A stretch of DNA of 64,000 nucleotides from JAZDGX01 sp964482205. Its GTDB lineage: Bacteria > Eisenbacteria > RBG-16-71-46 > CAIMUX01 > WJJG01. This document shows, in pieces, positions 51,956 to 61,217 of this stretch; the first letter of the stretch is position 1, and every line of letters starts with the position of its first letter. The DNA lies in NCBI GenBank assembly GCA_964482205.1, contig CAYZWI010000009.1, forward strand, positions 85,546-149,545, in the 5' to 3' direction. The translations under genes and the position numbers were made by a program. The notes below the pieces were generated by a model. That model made no database searches. It worked only from the letters and a program-made list of their open reading frames with translations, and had not been told where the DNA came from.

Positions 51956-53112
51956 AACGCCATTCCCTCTTGATCGGCATTGCGATCAGCGCGCTGTTTC
52001 TCTATCTCGCGTTCCGTCGGACGAACCTCTCCGAGGTGTGGTCGCATCTGGCCTCGGCGCGCTACATCTATCTGCTGCCCGCCTCGCTGCTCACCTTGCT
52101 CGCGTTCTGGATTCGCGCCATCCGTTGGGGAAGGCTCCTCTCTCCCTTGCGACGCATCTCTCCCGGGCCGCTCTTCAGCGCCACGATGATCGGCTTCATG
52201 TGCAACAATATCCTGCCGATGCGCCTCGGGGAATTCGTGCGCGCCTTCGTCATCGGACGCTCGAGCGGCGTGCGGCCGGCGGCGGCCTTCGCGACGATCG
52301 TGATCGAGCGGCTCTTCGATCTCTTCTCGATGATCGCGATCTTCGGCGCGATTCTCGTCTTCTATCCCTTCCACAATCGCGTGTTCAAGGCGGGCGTGCT
52401 GATCGCCTTCGTATTCGGGCTCGCGGTGCTGGCATTCCTGGTGGTCCTGCGCTTGAAGGGCGACGCGCTGCTCGGCCGGGCGCGTGGAATTTCTCTTCGG
52501 CCGGGTGATCGCGCCGCGCGCTGGATTCCTGCGGTCCTGCGCGAGCGCCTGCTGGGCGCGCTTGCGAAGCTGCGCGACCGGCTGTTGCGCGCGCTCACCA
52601 GCTTTCGCGCCGGGCTCGAGATCTTCTCGGATGTCCGGCTGCTGCTGGTCGTCGGAGCGCTGACCCTGTCGATGTGGCTCTGCTTCGTCTTCGTGATCAA
52701 GTTCTGCTTCCAGGCCGCCAGGCTCGAAGAGGTGGCCAGCCTGCCTCCCATGGCGAGCCTCGTCGTCATGGTGGTGATGGCGATCGGCATCATGGTGCCT
52801 TCGGGCCCGGGCTTCGTGGGGACGCTGCAAGCGGCCGCGGTCCTGGGGCTGAGCATGGTCGGATATGGGGACCAGGGAAGAGCGCTCGGTTTTTCGATCC
52901 TCTACCACGCGACGCAGTGGTTTCCCATCGTCCTGGTGGGGCTCATCTGTCTCATGAAGGAACAGCTCTCCCTCTCGCAAGTGGGCCGGATCTCGGGCGA
53001 GAAGGTGCTTGGGGAAGAGCGGGCGGGCCCGGAAGCAGCGGCCGTCGCGCGCGACGCCGCCGCCGGAGGCCAGGGCGCAGGCGAGGGCGCGAACGACAGC
53101 GGGGGACCCTGA
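51952..53112 (+). CDS. Lysylphosphatidylglycerol synthase-type membrane protein
   Basis: Integral membrane protein of 386 residues in the UPF0104/LPG_synthase_TM family, the flippase part of MprF-type enzymes. About eight membrane helices are seen, with signature segments MIGFMCNNILPMRLGEFVRA and ERLFDLFSMIAIF. It has no aminoacyl-transfer domain, so it should move or recognise a lipid rather than lysylate one; members occur in many polysaccharide loci. ATG 51952 overlaps the previous gene (ATGA). The tail is low-complexity. A promoter and long leader follow before the next gene. Confidence 0.82.
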   Translation: MKRHSLLIGIAISALFLYLAFRRTNLSEVWSHLASARYIYLLPASLLTLLAFWIRAIRWGRLLSPLRRISPGPLFSATMIGFMCNNILPMRLGEFVRAFVIGRSSGVRPAAAFATIVIERLFDLFSMIAIFGAILVFYPFHNRVFKAGVLIAFVFGLAVLAFLVVLRLKGDALLGRARGISLRPGDRAARWIPAVLRERLLGALAKLRDRLLRALTSFRAGLEIFSDVRLLLVVGALTLSMWLCFVFVIKFCFQAARLEEVASLPPMASLVVMVVMAIGIMVPSGPGFVGTLQAAAVLGLSMVGYGDQGRALGFSILYHATQWFPIVLVGLICLMKEQLSLSQVGRISGEKVLGEERAGPEAAAVARDAAAGGQGAGEGANDSGGP

Positions 53113-53498
53113 TTCGTGAGCGCGCGCCGTACCCTCGAGTCCCGAACCGGTTGACCATAAGGTATGGAGAATGGTAGCCTATATTCCTGTCGAAAGATGG
53201 GTTGCCCTTGTACCGAAAACTGGGAAGAAAGGAAGGTGATGCTTAGCGAGTTGTTGTGATGCATGGACTTGACCGTTTCCACAGAGCCGCATGAGCCCCT
53301 TTCCGCGCCGATGCGCGACGCAGGGGTGGCGGCGCCGGAGCCGAGAGGCCCGGCGGGCGTGACCAGAGGCCTGCCCTTTTGGGAAGACTGCCCGACTATG
53401 GGTGGGCCAGAGAGGTGCGCTTTTTCTTTGCCCCGCCGGCATCGGTCTGCTCGTTCCCTGGGCGAGGCCGTCCAGGCGAGACCCAGAAAGCTCGACCG
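53113..53498. other. Long leader with promoter candidate and short uORFs
   Basis: About 390 bp between the flippase-like gene and the sugar transferase gene. It holds a promoter candidate (53151-53180) and, within the leader, a six-codon frame at 53239-53259 behind AAGGAAGG whose stop overlaps the next ATG, which in turn overlaps a third start near 53291. No larger gene is supported. Confidence 0.4.
53151..53180 (+). promoter_or_regulatory. Promoter candidate for the glycosyltransferase operon
   Basis: TTGACC (53151-53156), 18 bp, TGG and TAGCCT (53175-53180). It would give a leader of about 310 nt before ATG 53499. Confidence 0.4.
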
Positions 53499-54257
53499 AT
53501 GACGAACAAGCATGCGACAGGCGGGGAGGTCACATCTGCTGAAGTTCGCGGCGGCGCGCGCATGTCAGCGCTGGCGGCGGGCGGCGTCGCACGCGGCGGC
53601 GTCGAGCCCGGCCTCATCGACGCGGACCCTGCCCTCAGTTTCGTGCCCCGCACGTTCTATCAGAAGCGCGGCAAGCGGATGATGGATTTCGCCATCTCGT
53701 CGCTTGCGCTCCTCGCGCTGAGTCCGCTCTTTCTTCTGCTCTGCATCGCGATCCGCCTCGAGAGCCGCGGGTCGCCCTTCTATCTGTCCACGCGCCTCGG
53801 CCGGCAGGCGCGCCCCTTCGCCTTCATCAAGTTCCGCTCGATGGTCGCGGGAGCGGACCGCATGAAGGCCGAGCTCGAGCACTTGAACGAGATGGACGGG
53901 CCGGTCTTCAAGATCCGGCACGATCCGCGCATGACGCGCATGGGGCGCTTCCTGCGCAAGACCTCGCTCGATGAGCTTCCGCAGCTCATCAATGTGCTGC
54001 GCGGCGAGATGAGTCTCGTCGGGCCGCGCCCGCCGATTCCCGAGGAGGTGGAGCGCTACGAGCCGTGGCAACGGCGGCGGCTGTCGGTCACGCCCGGCAT
54101 CACCTGCCTGTGGCAAGTGAGCGGCCGCAACAAGATCAGCTTCGCCGAATGGATGAAGATGGACATGGAGTACATCGATCGCCTCGGGTTGGGGATCGAT
54201 CTGAAGGTGCTCGCGCTGACGCTACCCGCCGTGTTGCGCGGGGTGGGGGCGAGCTAG
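53499..54257 (+). CDS. Priming sugar-phosphate transferase (WbaP/PssY-type)
   Basis: Membrane enzyme that attaches the first sugar phosphate to undecaprenyl phosphate to begin repeat-unit synthesis. The 252-residue protein has only the C-terminal catalytic type: one membrane-dipping helix (FAISSLALLALSPLFLLLCIA), then FIKFRSMV, SLDELPQLINVL and the SLVGPRPP and ITCLWQVSGRN motifs. It lacks the N-terminal membrane bundle of WbaP, so it is the small monotopic form. The start ATG 53499 has a poor ribosome site; ATG 53562 and 53679 are alternatives. It leads the glycosyltransferase operon. Confidence 0.92.
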   Translation: MTNKHATGGEVTSAEVRGGARMSALAAGGVARGGVEPGLIDADPALSFVPRTFYQKRGKRMMDFAISSLALLALSPLFLLLCIAIRLESRGSPFYLSTRLGRQARPFAFIKFRSMVAGADRMKAELEHLNEMDGPVFKIRHDPRMTRMGRFLRKTSLDELPQLINVLRGEMSLVGPRPPIPEEVERYEPWQRRRLSVTPGITCLWQVSGRNKISFAEWMKMDMEYIDRLGLGIDLKVLALTLPAVLRGVGAS

Positions 54258-54284
54258 AGGAAGAGACGCGGACGCTCTCGCCGC

Positions 54285-55580
54285 GTGGCGCGAGGAAACG
54301 GGAGCGTGAGGAGGATTCGGCCCAAGGCCGGCCAGACGATGGCTCGTGACGGCGCACATCACCTCGTCTTCTTCAGCGACTGCGCGTACTACGCGGGCGC
54401 GGAGGCGTATGTCGGCATGCTCGCGGAAGCGGCGCCGGCGAACTGGCGCTTGTCCGCGATGACGCCCGAGGGAGAAGCGGGGGAAGGGCTCGCGCGGCGA
54501 TTGGAGAAGGCGGGAGTGAAGGTGGCGCGCTTCCGTTCACCCTCGTGGTCGCATCCCGGCGGCTGGAGCGAGATCGATCACCGGTTGCGAAGCTTCGGAG
54601 GCGACCGGCTGCACCTGAATCTGCCCTCGGTCTACGACTCGGCCTATTCGATTCCGGCGTTTCTCGCGAAGCGAGCGGGCTATCGCAGGGTGGTGACGAC
54701 CGAGCATCTGCCCATGGTGCTGCGCGCCCGCCGCCGCATGCTCGTCAAGATGCTGACGACGACCGCCGTCGATGCGGTGATCGTGCACACGGCCTGGAAT
54801 CGGGAACGGCTGGCCCACTATCATCATGTCCCGCTGAAGAAGATCGTCATCATTCCCAATGGCAGCGCCGAAGCGCCCGCGATGGCGCGTGAGGAGCGCG
54901 ATCGCCTGCGCGCGCAATGGGGCGCGGGCGCGCACACGCGCGTGGCGGCGGTGGTCGCGCGGCTGACCGAACGCAAGGGCCATCGCGTTCTGTTCGAGGC
55001 GCTCGCGACGCACACGCTGCCCGAGTGGCGCTTGTGGGTGGTCGGCGAAGGAGAAGAGGAAAGCGCGCTGCGCGAGCAGGCCCGCAGGCTGGGACTCGCG
55101 GATCGCGTCACCTTTCTCGGATTCCAGGAGAAGGCGCGCGAGGTGATCCATGCCTGCGATCTCCTCGTGCTGCCTTCGATGATGGAGACGCAGCCGCTCG
55201 TGATCACCGAAGCGATGGCCTCGGCCCGCCCCGTGATCGCGACCGCCATCTACGGGATCCCTGAGATCGTCGCGGATGGAGTGACGGGTTGTCTCGTGCC
55301 GCCCAACGAGGCGGCTCCGCTCGCGCAGGCGATCGGGCGCCTGCTCGCCGATCGCGACCTGGCCGAACGCATGGGGCGCGCAGGGCGCGAACGCTACGAG
55401 CGGCACTTCACGCTCGCGCGCATGGCGGAGCGGACCTATCGGGTGATCGCGGGCGGCGATCCCGGCTGGGAATCCTCGGCGACCGGGGCGGCAGGGCCGA
55501 CGGTCGAGCAGGCGGCCAAGGAGGCTGGGCGGACCACGGAAGCGGCGGCGGGCGGCGTGGAAACGGGGCGCGCGCGATGA
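54285..55580 (+). CDS. GT4 glycosyltransferase
   Basis: A 431-residue retaining glycosyltransferase of family 4 with GT-B fold. Near the N-terminus is FFSDCAYYAGAEAYVGML; the C-terminal half has ARLTERKGHRVLFEAL and the nucleotide-binding stretch METQPLVITEAMASARPVIAT with the ExxxxxxxE-type pair. The last 50 residues are low-complexity. GTG 54285 is used; GTG 54306 (behind GAGGAA) and ATG 54339 are in-frame alternatives. It overlaps the next gene by four bases. Confidence 0.85.
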   Translation: MARGNGSVRRIRPKAGQTMARDGAHHLVFFSDCAYYAGAEAYVGMLAEAAPANWRLSAMTPEGEAGEGLARRLEKAGVKVARFRSPSWSHPGGWSEIDHRLRSFGGDRLHLNLPSVYDSAYSIPAFLAKRAGYRRVVTTEHLPMVLRARRRMLVKMLTTTAVDAVIVHTAWNRERLAHYHHVPLKKIVIIPNGSAEAPAMAREERDRLRAQWGAGAHTRVAAVVARLTERKGHRVLFEALATHTLPEWRLWVVGEGEEESALREQARRLGLADRVTFLGFQEKAREVIHACDLLVLPSMMETQPLVITEAMASARPVIATAIYGIPEIVADGVTGCLVPPNEAAPLAQAIGRLLADRDLAERMGRAGRERYERHFTLARMAERTYRVIAGGDPGWESSATGAAGPTVEQAAKEAGRTTEAAAGGVETGRAR

Positions 55581-56752
55581 AGATCGCCATGGTGGGACAG
55601 AAGGGGATCCCCGCGACCTATGGCGGCATCGAGCGCCATGTCGAGGAGATCGCCACGCGTCTCGTCGAGCGCGGCCACGATGTGACCGTTTACAGCCGGC
55701 TCTACTACAGCCGCCATCGCGGCCCCTATCGGGGCATCGAGAACAAGCGTTTGCCGAGCCTGCGCACCAAGCACTTCGACGCGATCACGCATTCGGCGCT
55801 GGCCACCCTGCACGCCTCGCTGTGCCGCTACGACATCGTGCACTTTCACGCGCTCGGGCCCTCGGTCTTCTCCTTCCTGCCGCGTCTCGTGGGCAAGCGC
55901 ACCGTGGTCACCGTGCACGGTCTCGACTGGCAACGCGGGAAGTGGGGCCGCTTCGCCTCGGCCTTTCTCAAGTTCTGCGAGGTTCCCAGCGTGCGCTTCC
56001 CCAGCGGAACGATCGTCGTCTCGCGCACGCTCGCGAAGTATTTCCACGAGAAGCACAAGGCCCAGACCTTCGTCATTCCGAATGGGACCAACGCCGGAAC
56101 CTACCGGCCGCCGAGCCGCATCAAGCGCTGGGGTCTCGACAAGCATCCCTACATCCTGTGGGTCGGCCGCCTCGTGCCGGAGAAAGGCTGTCATCATCTG
56201 ATCGAGGCCTTTCGCAAGACGCGCACGGACATGCGGCTCGTGATGGCGGGCGGCTCGAGCTTCTCCGACGACTACATCCAGTCGCTCGAGCGCCTCCGCG
56301 ACGGGGACGAGCGCATCCAGATGATCGGCTATGTCTACGGGGAAGTGCTCGACGAGCTGTGGAGCAACGCGTACCTTGTGGTGCAGCCCTCGATTCTCGA
56401 AGGGCTCTCGATCGCGTTGATCGAGGCCTTGAGCTACGGGCGCTGCGTGCTGGTGAGCGACATTCCCGAGAACATCGAAGTCGTCGAGGATCGCGCGATC
56501 AGTTTTCGCTGCAGCGATGTCGAGGACTTGCGCGCGAAGTTGCAGATGTGCGTCGACCATCCCGACATGGTCGCGGCGACGGCCGAGCGCTGCAAGGCGC
56601 TGGCCGAGGAACGCTTCAGCTGGCCGCGTCTGGTGGAAGCGACCGAGGAGTTCTACGAGCGCGTGCTGCGCGGGGAGCGGCCGGGCGAGGTCTGGGGGTG
56701 CGAGCCGATGCCCGGCGAAGAACTCGGCCCGGGCGGCGAGCCCCACGCTTGA
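55577..56752 (+). CDS. GT4 glycosyltransferase with DUF1972-type start
   Basis: A 391-residue GT4 glycosyltransferase. The N-terminal MVGQKGIPATYGGIERHVEE is the DUF1972/rhamnosyltransferase-like signature, and the C-terminal WVGRLVPEKGCHHLIEAF and LEGLSIALIEALSYGRCVLVS are the GT4 donor-site motifs. The ATG at 55577 overlaps the previous stop (ATGA). The sugar donor is not defined by sequence; a GDP-mannose-producing enzyme is encoded just downstream. Confidence 0.88.
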   Translation: MKIAMVGQKGIPATYGGIERHVEEIATRLVERGHDVTVYSRLYYSRHRGPYRGIENKRLPSLRTKHFDAITHSALATLHASLCRYDIVHFHALGPSVFSFLPRLVGKRTVVTVHGLDWQRGKWGRFASAFLKFCEVPSVRFPSGTIVVSRTLAKYFHEKHKAQTFVIPNGTNAGTYRPPSRIKRWGLDKHPYILWVGRLVPEKGCHHLIEAFRKTRTDMRLVMAGGSSFSDDYIQSLERLRDGDERIQMIGYVYGEVLDELWSNAYLVVQPSILEGLSIALIEALSYGRCVLVSDIPENIEVVEDRAISFRCSDVEDLRAKLQMCVDHPDMVAATAERCKALAEERFSWPRLVEATEEFYERVLRGERPGEVWGCEPMPGEELGPGGEPHA

Positions 56753-56821
56753 AGGGGCCAGGCCGGATGCGGGCGGCTGTCCGCATGCGCAAAGCCGCGC
56801 GGGATCCGGACGGAGATCGAG

Positions 56822-57886
56822 ATGCTTGAGGCGGTCATTCTGGCAGGAGGCCGGGGAGAGCGGTTCTGGCCGCTCAGCCGTCGCTCGCGTCCCAAGCAGC
56901 TCCTGCGTCTATTGGGCGAGCGCACCTTGCTGCGGGACACCTGGGAGCGCCTGACTCTCGAGTTGGATGCCTCGCGCATTTGCGTGATCGGCGCGGCGGA
57001 TCTCGAAGAACAAGTGCGCCGCGACCTGCCCGGTCTCCACCCTGAGCGATTCATCGGCGAGCCTCTCGGGCGGAACACGGCCCCCGCGATCGCCGTCGCT
57101 GCCGCGCTCGGCGCGCGGGATGGACGCGATCCGGTGCAGCTCATCGTGCCGGCCGATCACTGGATCTCGAGCGGGGAAGAGTTCTGGAAGAGCATTCGCA
57201 CGGCGGCCGGGCTGGCCGAGGCGGCGGATGCTCCGCTGGTCACGCTCGGCATTCCCATCGCGCGGCCCGAGCCGGGCTATGGCTACATCGAGCGCGGAGC
57301 GCCGCGCCAAGAAGCGGCCGGCGCATACGACGTCGTGCGCTTTCATGAGAAGCCCGATCGCGAGACGGCCGCCGCGTACATGCGGGAGCAGCGCTTCTAC
57401 TGGAACGGCGGCATCTTCGTGTGGCGCGCGCGCGCGCTGCTCGCGGAAATCGCGGCGCACATGCCGGCGCTGCATCGATTGGTCGCGCCGCTCGTGGACG
57501 CGAGCGATCCCTGGCCGCTTCTGCCCGGCGTGTTCGCGAAAGCGGAAGCGCAATCGATCGACTTCGGGCTGTTGGAGCGCTCGAGCAAAGTCGTCGTCGT
57601 GGAAGCGCAATTCGACTGGAGCGATCTGGGCAACTGGATGAGCTGGAGCGAGCACAACGCGTCCGACGAGAGCGGCAACGCCTCGCGCGGGGATGTGCTC
57701 GCGCTCGATTCCTCCGGCAATCTGCTCTATTCCGACCAGGGCTTGATCGCGGCCCTCGGCGTTCGCAATCTCGCCATCATCCGAACCGGAGAAGTGACCC
57801 TGGTCGTCGACAAGGAGCGCTGTCAGGAAGTGCGGCGCATCCTGGAAGCGCTGCGCAAGAAGCGCGAATTCGAGAAGTACCTTTGA
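56822..57886 (+). CDS. manC: Mannose-1-phosphate guanylyltransferase
   Basis: Makes GDP-mannose from mannose-1-phosphate and GTP. The 354-residue protein has the pyrophosphorylase signature LAGGRGERFWPLSRRSRPKQ, the PLGRNTAPAIAVAA segment, PADHWI, GYGYIERG and FHEKPDRETA. It lacks the C-terminal isomerase domain of the bifunctional type. ATG 56822 has a GGAG site. GDP-mannose would feed the glycosyltransferases upstream. Confidence 0.93.
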   Translation: MLEAVILAGGRGERFWPLSRRSRPKQLLRLLGERTLLRDTWERLTLELDASRICVIGAADLEEQVRRDLPGLHPERFIGEPLGRNTAPAIAVAAALGARDGRDPVQLIVPADHWISSGEEFWKSIRTAAGLAEAADAPLVTLGIPIARPEPGYGYIERGAPRQEAAGAYDVVRFHEKPDRETAAAYMREQRFYWNGGIFVWRARALLAEIAAHMPALHRLVAPLVDASDPWPLLPGVFAKAEAQSIDFGLLERSSKVVVVEAQFDWSDLGNWMSWSEHNASDESGNASRGDVLALDSSGNLLYSDQGLIAALGVRNLAIIRTGEVTLVVDKERCQEVRRILEALRKKREFEKYL

Positions 57887-57995
57887 GGGAACGGGACGCA
57901 GCTGTTCCGAGCGCGGCAGCGGGGATCCTGGAATCTGTGCGTAGGTGGTCGGGATGGTTGCGTTCTGAGGCGAGCAAGGAGGAGAGACGAGCGCC

Positions 57996-58538
57996 ATGCG
58001 CCTGCAGATGATGCCATGTCGTTGGGCAAGGAGCTGCATGTTCGCGGGCCTTGCCGCGGCTCTCGTGATCGGGGGACCGTGCGGATGCGGCCGCAAGACG
58101 GCTCCGCCTCCGCCTCCGATCGATCTGCCGCACACCATGCCCTCGGAGGTGGAAGCGGCGAATGTCGCTGAGAACGCGCCCGAGGCGATTCCGCTGCCGA
58201 GCGAACCCAAGCCCACGCCTCCTCCTCCGCTTCCGGGGCAGGGGCCGGCGAAACCGGAGGACCAGAGCGAGAAGCTGTACGGCTTTCGAGTGCAGCTCTT
58301 CGCCTCCGGCAATCCCGATCTGGCGGAGTCGCGCGCGAGCGAAATGAGGCCGCTCTTCGACGAGACCGTGCACGTCGAATTCGAAGGGTTGCTCTACAAA
58401 GTGCAGGTCGGAGATTGCCGGACGCGCGCCGAGGCCGAGGCGCTCAAGCGCAAGGCGATCGCGGAAGGATTCCACGACGCCTTCATCACGGACGCGATCG
58501 TCGACGCCAAGGGCGGCCGCGGAAGGGATGCGAAGTGA
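57996..58538 (+). CDS. SPOR-domain lipoprotein
   Basis: A 180-residue lipoprotein with a lipobox (GGPCGC), a Pro-rich linker (about 37-87) and a C-terminal SPOR domain (FRVQLFASGNPDLAESRASEM onward, ending AEGFHDAFITDAIV). SPOR domains bind denuded peptidoglycan glycan strands, often at the division site. It follows manC by 110 bp with an AAGGAGGAGA site and its end is close to the next gene. It is probably an envelope protein rather than a biosynthetic enzyme of the locus. Confidence 0.88.
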   Translation: MRLQMMPCRWARSCMFAGLAAALVIGGPCGCGRKTAPPPPPIDLPHTMPSEVEAANVAENAPEAIPLPSEPKPTPPPPLPGQGPAKPEDQSEKLYGFRVQLFASGNPDLAESRASEMRPLFDETVHVEFEGLLYKVQVGDCRTRAEAEALKRKAIAEGFHDAFITDAIVDAKGGRGRDAK

Positions 58539-58560
58539 GCGGCGGCGGAAGGAACGCAAA

Positions 58561-59961
58561 GTGAGCGAGCGCGAAATCTTTCTCGTGGAGGATGCGCAAG
58601 CCGGCGACCTGGGGCCGGCGGCGCTCGTTCGTCCCGTCTTCGATCTCGTCGCCGGCGCGCTCACGCAGCGGCAACGCGTGGAGCGTCTGGCGGGGCGGAA
58701 GGTATCGGGCGCGCTCGTGCGAGGGCACCTTGTCGGCCTCGATGGGCGTTTTCAGGAGCAGCACAGCGATGCGTCCAGTACGACCGACTCGCGGCTCTTC
58801 ATCAATGCCGCCTGGCTGCCCGACGAGCAAACCTGGGCGCTGGTCGAGTCGCTCGGGCCGGGGGAGTACCTCCGCTCGGACGAATATGCGCTGCTCGCTC
58901 TCGCCAGCCGGCCGCAGGGTGGCGCAAGGCCCTTCCCAGACCCGGAAATGGGCAAGGAATGGCGCAGTGACCCCTTCTCCTGGAATCTGAATCCTGGCGG
59001 CAATGAAAGGGTTGAGGTTTCTGGGAAAACATCAGATATTCCCCTGCTCAGGCCTGGGGAGGTTGTGGCAGCCGCTGCGGAATCGATTGCAGCCGACAGC
59101 GATGTTGCATCGAAAAGCTTCGTCTTGAGACACTCCTGGGAACTCGTCTCGCTTCAGGAGGAGTTGCTGAAGTCCGACCTGGAGGCGTTGATCGCAGACG
59201 ATCAGCGCCTCGCGAAAGGCGGGCTGCGGCGGCTCGTGAATGATCCCGGGGCGGGGATCCATGTTCGGGGGACCGAGGCCTATGCGGCCGAAGGGCTGCG
59301 CCTCTCGCCCCCCGTGTCGCTGGACGCGGAGGCGGGGCCGATCCTGCTGGGCGAGAATGCGGGAATCGGCTCTTTCAGCGTGCTCGAAGGGCCGCTCTTC
59401 GTCGCGGAGAACGCGCAGATCCTGGGCGGACGAGTGGCTCACAGCTACATCGGCCCGGGCTGCCGAATCCGGGGCGAAGTGGCGCAGAGCACCTTTCTCG
59501 GATGGACCAACAAGGCGCACGAGGGATTCGTCGGGCATTCCTACTTCGGGGAATGGGTCAACCTGGGAGCGCTGACGACGACCTCGAATTTGAAGAACAC
59601 CTATGGCGAGATCCGCGTGGGCCCGCGGCGCGACCAAGCGACGGGGCTCACGAAGCTGGGAAGCGTGGTCGGGGACCACACCCGGACCGCGATCGGGACG
59701 ATGATGGCGACGGGCAGCCTGATCGGCGTGGGAGTGAATGTCGTCGGGTCCGAGGGAATCGCTCCACACTGGTTGCCTTCGTTCGTCTGGGGAGTGCGAG
59801 AGCGGGCGAGTGCATTCGATCTCGCGCGCTTTCTGGAGATCGCCGCGCGCGTGCTGGCGCGGCGCGACCGGTCGCTTTCCGCGGCCGATCGCGAAGTGCT
59901 GGTTGCGGTTCATGCGGCGAGCGCCGCGGAGCGTGAGGAATACCTCGAGCACCGACGCTAG
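58561..59961 (+). CDS. Alternative GlmU-like sugar nucleotidyltransferase
   Basis: A 466-residue protein of the alternative-GlmU type found in Bacteroidetes-like bacteria. The N-terminus (LVRPVFDLVAGALTQRQRVERL) has the LxRPxxDLxxG form of that group, the middle has RHSWELVSLQ, and the C-terminal half is a left-handed beta-helix acyl/nucleotide-transferase repeat (GAGIGSFSVLEG, GGRVAHSYIGPGCRI, GTMMATGSLIGVGVNVVG). GTG 58561 follows an AAGGA site; an upstream in-frame start overlaps the SPOR gene. The activity would be amino-sugar nucleotide synthesis, but this is by family only. Confidence 0.82.
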   Translation: MSEREIFLVEDAQAGDLGPAALVRPVFDLVAGALTQRQRVERLAGRKVSGALVRGHLVGLDGRFQEQHSDASSTTDSRLFINAAWLPDEQTWALVESLGPGEYLRSDEYALLALASRPQGGARPFPDPEMGKEWRSDPFSWNLNPGGNERVEVSGKTSDIPLLRPGEVVAAAAESIAADSDVASKSFVLRHSWELVSLQEELLKSDLEALIADDQRLAKGGLRRLVNDPGAGIHVRGTEAYAAEGLRLSPPVSLDAEAGPILLGENAGIGSFSVLEGPLFVAENAQILGGRVAHSYIGPGCRIRGEVAQSTFLGWTNKAHEGFVGHSYFGEWVNLGALTTTSNLKNTYGEIRVGPRRDQATGLTKLGSVVGDHTRTAIGTMMATGSLIGVGVNVVGSEGIAPHWLPSFVWGVRERASAFDLARFLEIAARVLARRDRSLSAADREVLVAVHAASAAEREEYLEHRR

Positions 59962-60036
59962 CCGGACACGACCGCGGACCTCGACGCGGTCCGCGATGTG
60001 CGCCTGCGAATGCGGGCTCGATCATGAAAGGAATCC

Positions 60037-61077
60037 ATGCCTGAGCTGCGCAAAGATCCGGTCATCGGCCGGTGGGTGATCATCGCGACCGACCGCGGCC
60101 GGCGTCCTTCGGACTTCGGACAAGCGGAAGTGTCGAAGAAGGCCGGGTTCTGCCCCTTCTGCGAGGGCCACGAGGACAAGACCCCGCCCGAAGTGTTCGC
60201 CGTGCGCGACAAGAACTCGCGCCCGAACGGCCCGGGCTGGCTCGTGCGGGTGGTGTCGAACAAGTTCCCGGCGCTGCAGATCGAGGGTGGCCTGAACCGC
60301 AGGGCCGAGGGCATCTACGACAAGATGAACGGGGTCGGGGCGCACGAAGTCGTGATCGAATCGCCCGATCACGATCTCGAGATGAGCGAGCAGAGCGTCG
60401 AGCAGATCAATCTCATCCTGACTTCGTTTCGCGCGCGGATGATCGATCTCGCGCGCGACAAGCGCTTCCGCTACATCCAGGTCTTCAAGAACCACGGCGA
60501 AGCGGCGGGCGCCTCGCTGGAGCACGCGCACACCCAGATGGTGGCGACGCCGATCGTGCCCCGCCGGATTTTGGAGGAGATGAACGGCTGCCAGCAGCAC
60601 TTCGAATGGAAGGAGCGCTGCATCTTCTGCGACATCATCGACCAGGAGATGATGGTGGGAAAGCGCGTGGTCGCCGAGAACAACGACTACCTCGCGATGG
60701 AGCCCTTCGCGGCGCGCTTCCCCTTCGAGACCTGGATTCTTCCGAAGGCGCACTTCGGCAGCTTCGAGCAATCGTACCAGGGCAACTACTACTCGCTGGC
60801 GCGCATCCTGAAAGAGTCGCTGATGCGCATCAACCTCACCTTGAGCGGCCCGCCCTACAACTTCGTCTTCCACACCTCGCCCTGCAACGACGGCCACGGC
60901 CCGCGCCAGTACCACTGGCACCTCGAGATCATGCCCAAGCTGACGCGCGTGGCGGGCTTCGAGTGGGGGACGGGCTTCTACATCAATCCGACGCCGCCGG
61001 AAGATGCCGCCGCGTACTTGCGCGACGTGCAGATTCCCGAGGAGAGCCTCGCGCTGCCGCGGGTGGCGATGGGTTGA
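60037..61077 (+). CDS. galT: Galactose-1-phosphate uridylyltransferase-like
   Basis: HIT-superfamily enzyme of 346 residues that would exchange UMP between UDP-sugar and hexose-1-phosphate. The active site reads ASLEHAHTQ (His163 and His165), a variant of the usual HPH(S/T)Q triplet of class I GalT. Zinc ligands are CPFC (Cys39, Cys42) and a CIFCDII segment typical of the wider family. The AAAGGA site precedes ATG 60037. It may supply UDP-hexose for the polysaccharide locus or belong to a related group of nucleotidyltransferases. Confidence 0.85.
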   Translation: MPELRKDPVIGRWVIIATDRGRRPSDFGQAEVSKKAGFCPFCEGHEDKTPPEVFAVRDKNSRPNGPGWLVRVVSNKFPALQIEGGLNRRAEGIYDKMNGVGAHEVVIESPDHDLEMSEQSVEQINLILTSFRARMIDLARDKRFRYIQVFKNHGEAAGASLEHAHTQMVATPIVPRRILEEMNGCQQHFEWKERCIFCDIIDQEMMVGKRVVAENNDYLAMEPFAARFPFETWILPKAHFGSFEQSYQGNYYSLARILKESLMRINLTLSGPPYNFVFHTSPCNDGHGPRQYHWHLEIMPKLTRVAGFEWGTGFYINPTPPEDAAAYLRDVQIPEESLALPRVAMG

Positions 61078-61217
61078 TCGGCCAGCGCTGCGCCGCCAGG
61101 GTAGGACGCCGCGCAAACCACGCGGGCAAGGGCCACACGGGCAAGGACTCCAGAGCAACACCACGGGGACCAGACATGGTTTTCTTGAATCGCTGATGGG
61201 AGGAGAACGGAACGGTC

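Noticed and set aside
53113..53498. Known riboswitch (such as a cyclic-di-GMP type) in the long leader
   Set aside because: I looked for the conserved core bases of that class and did not find them.
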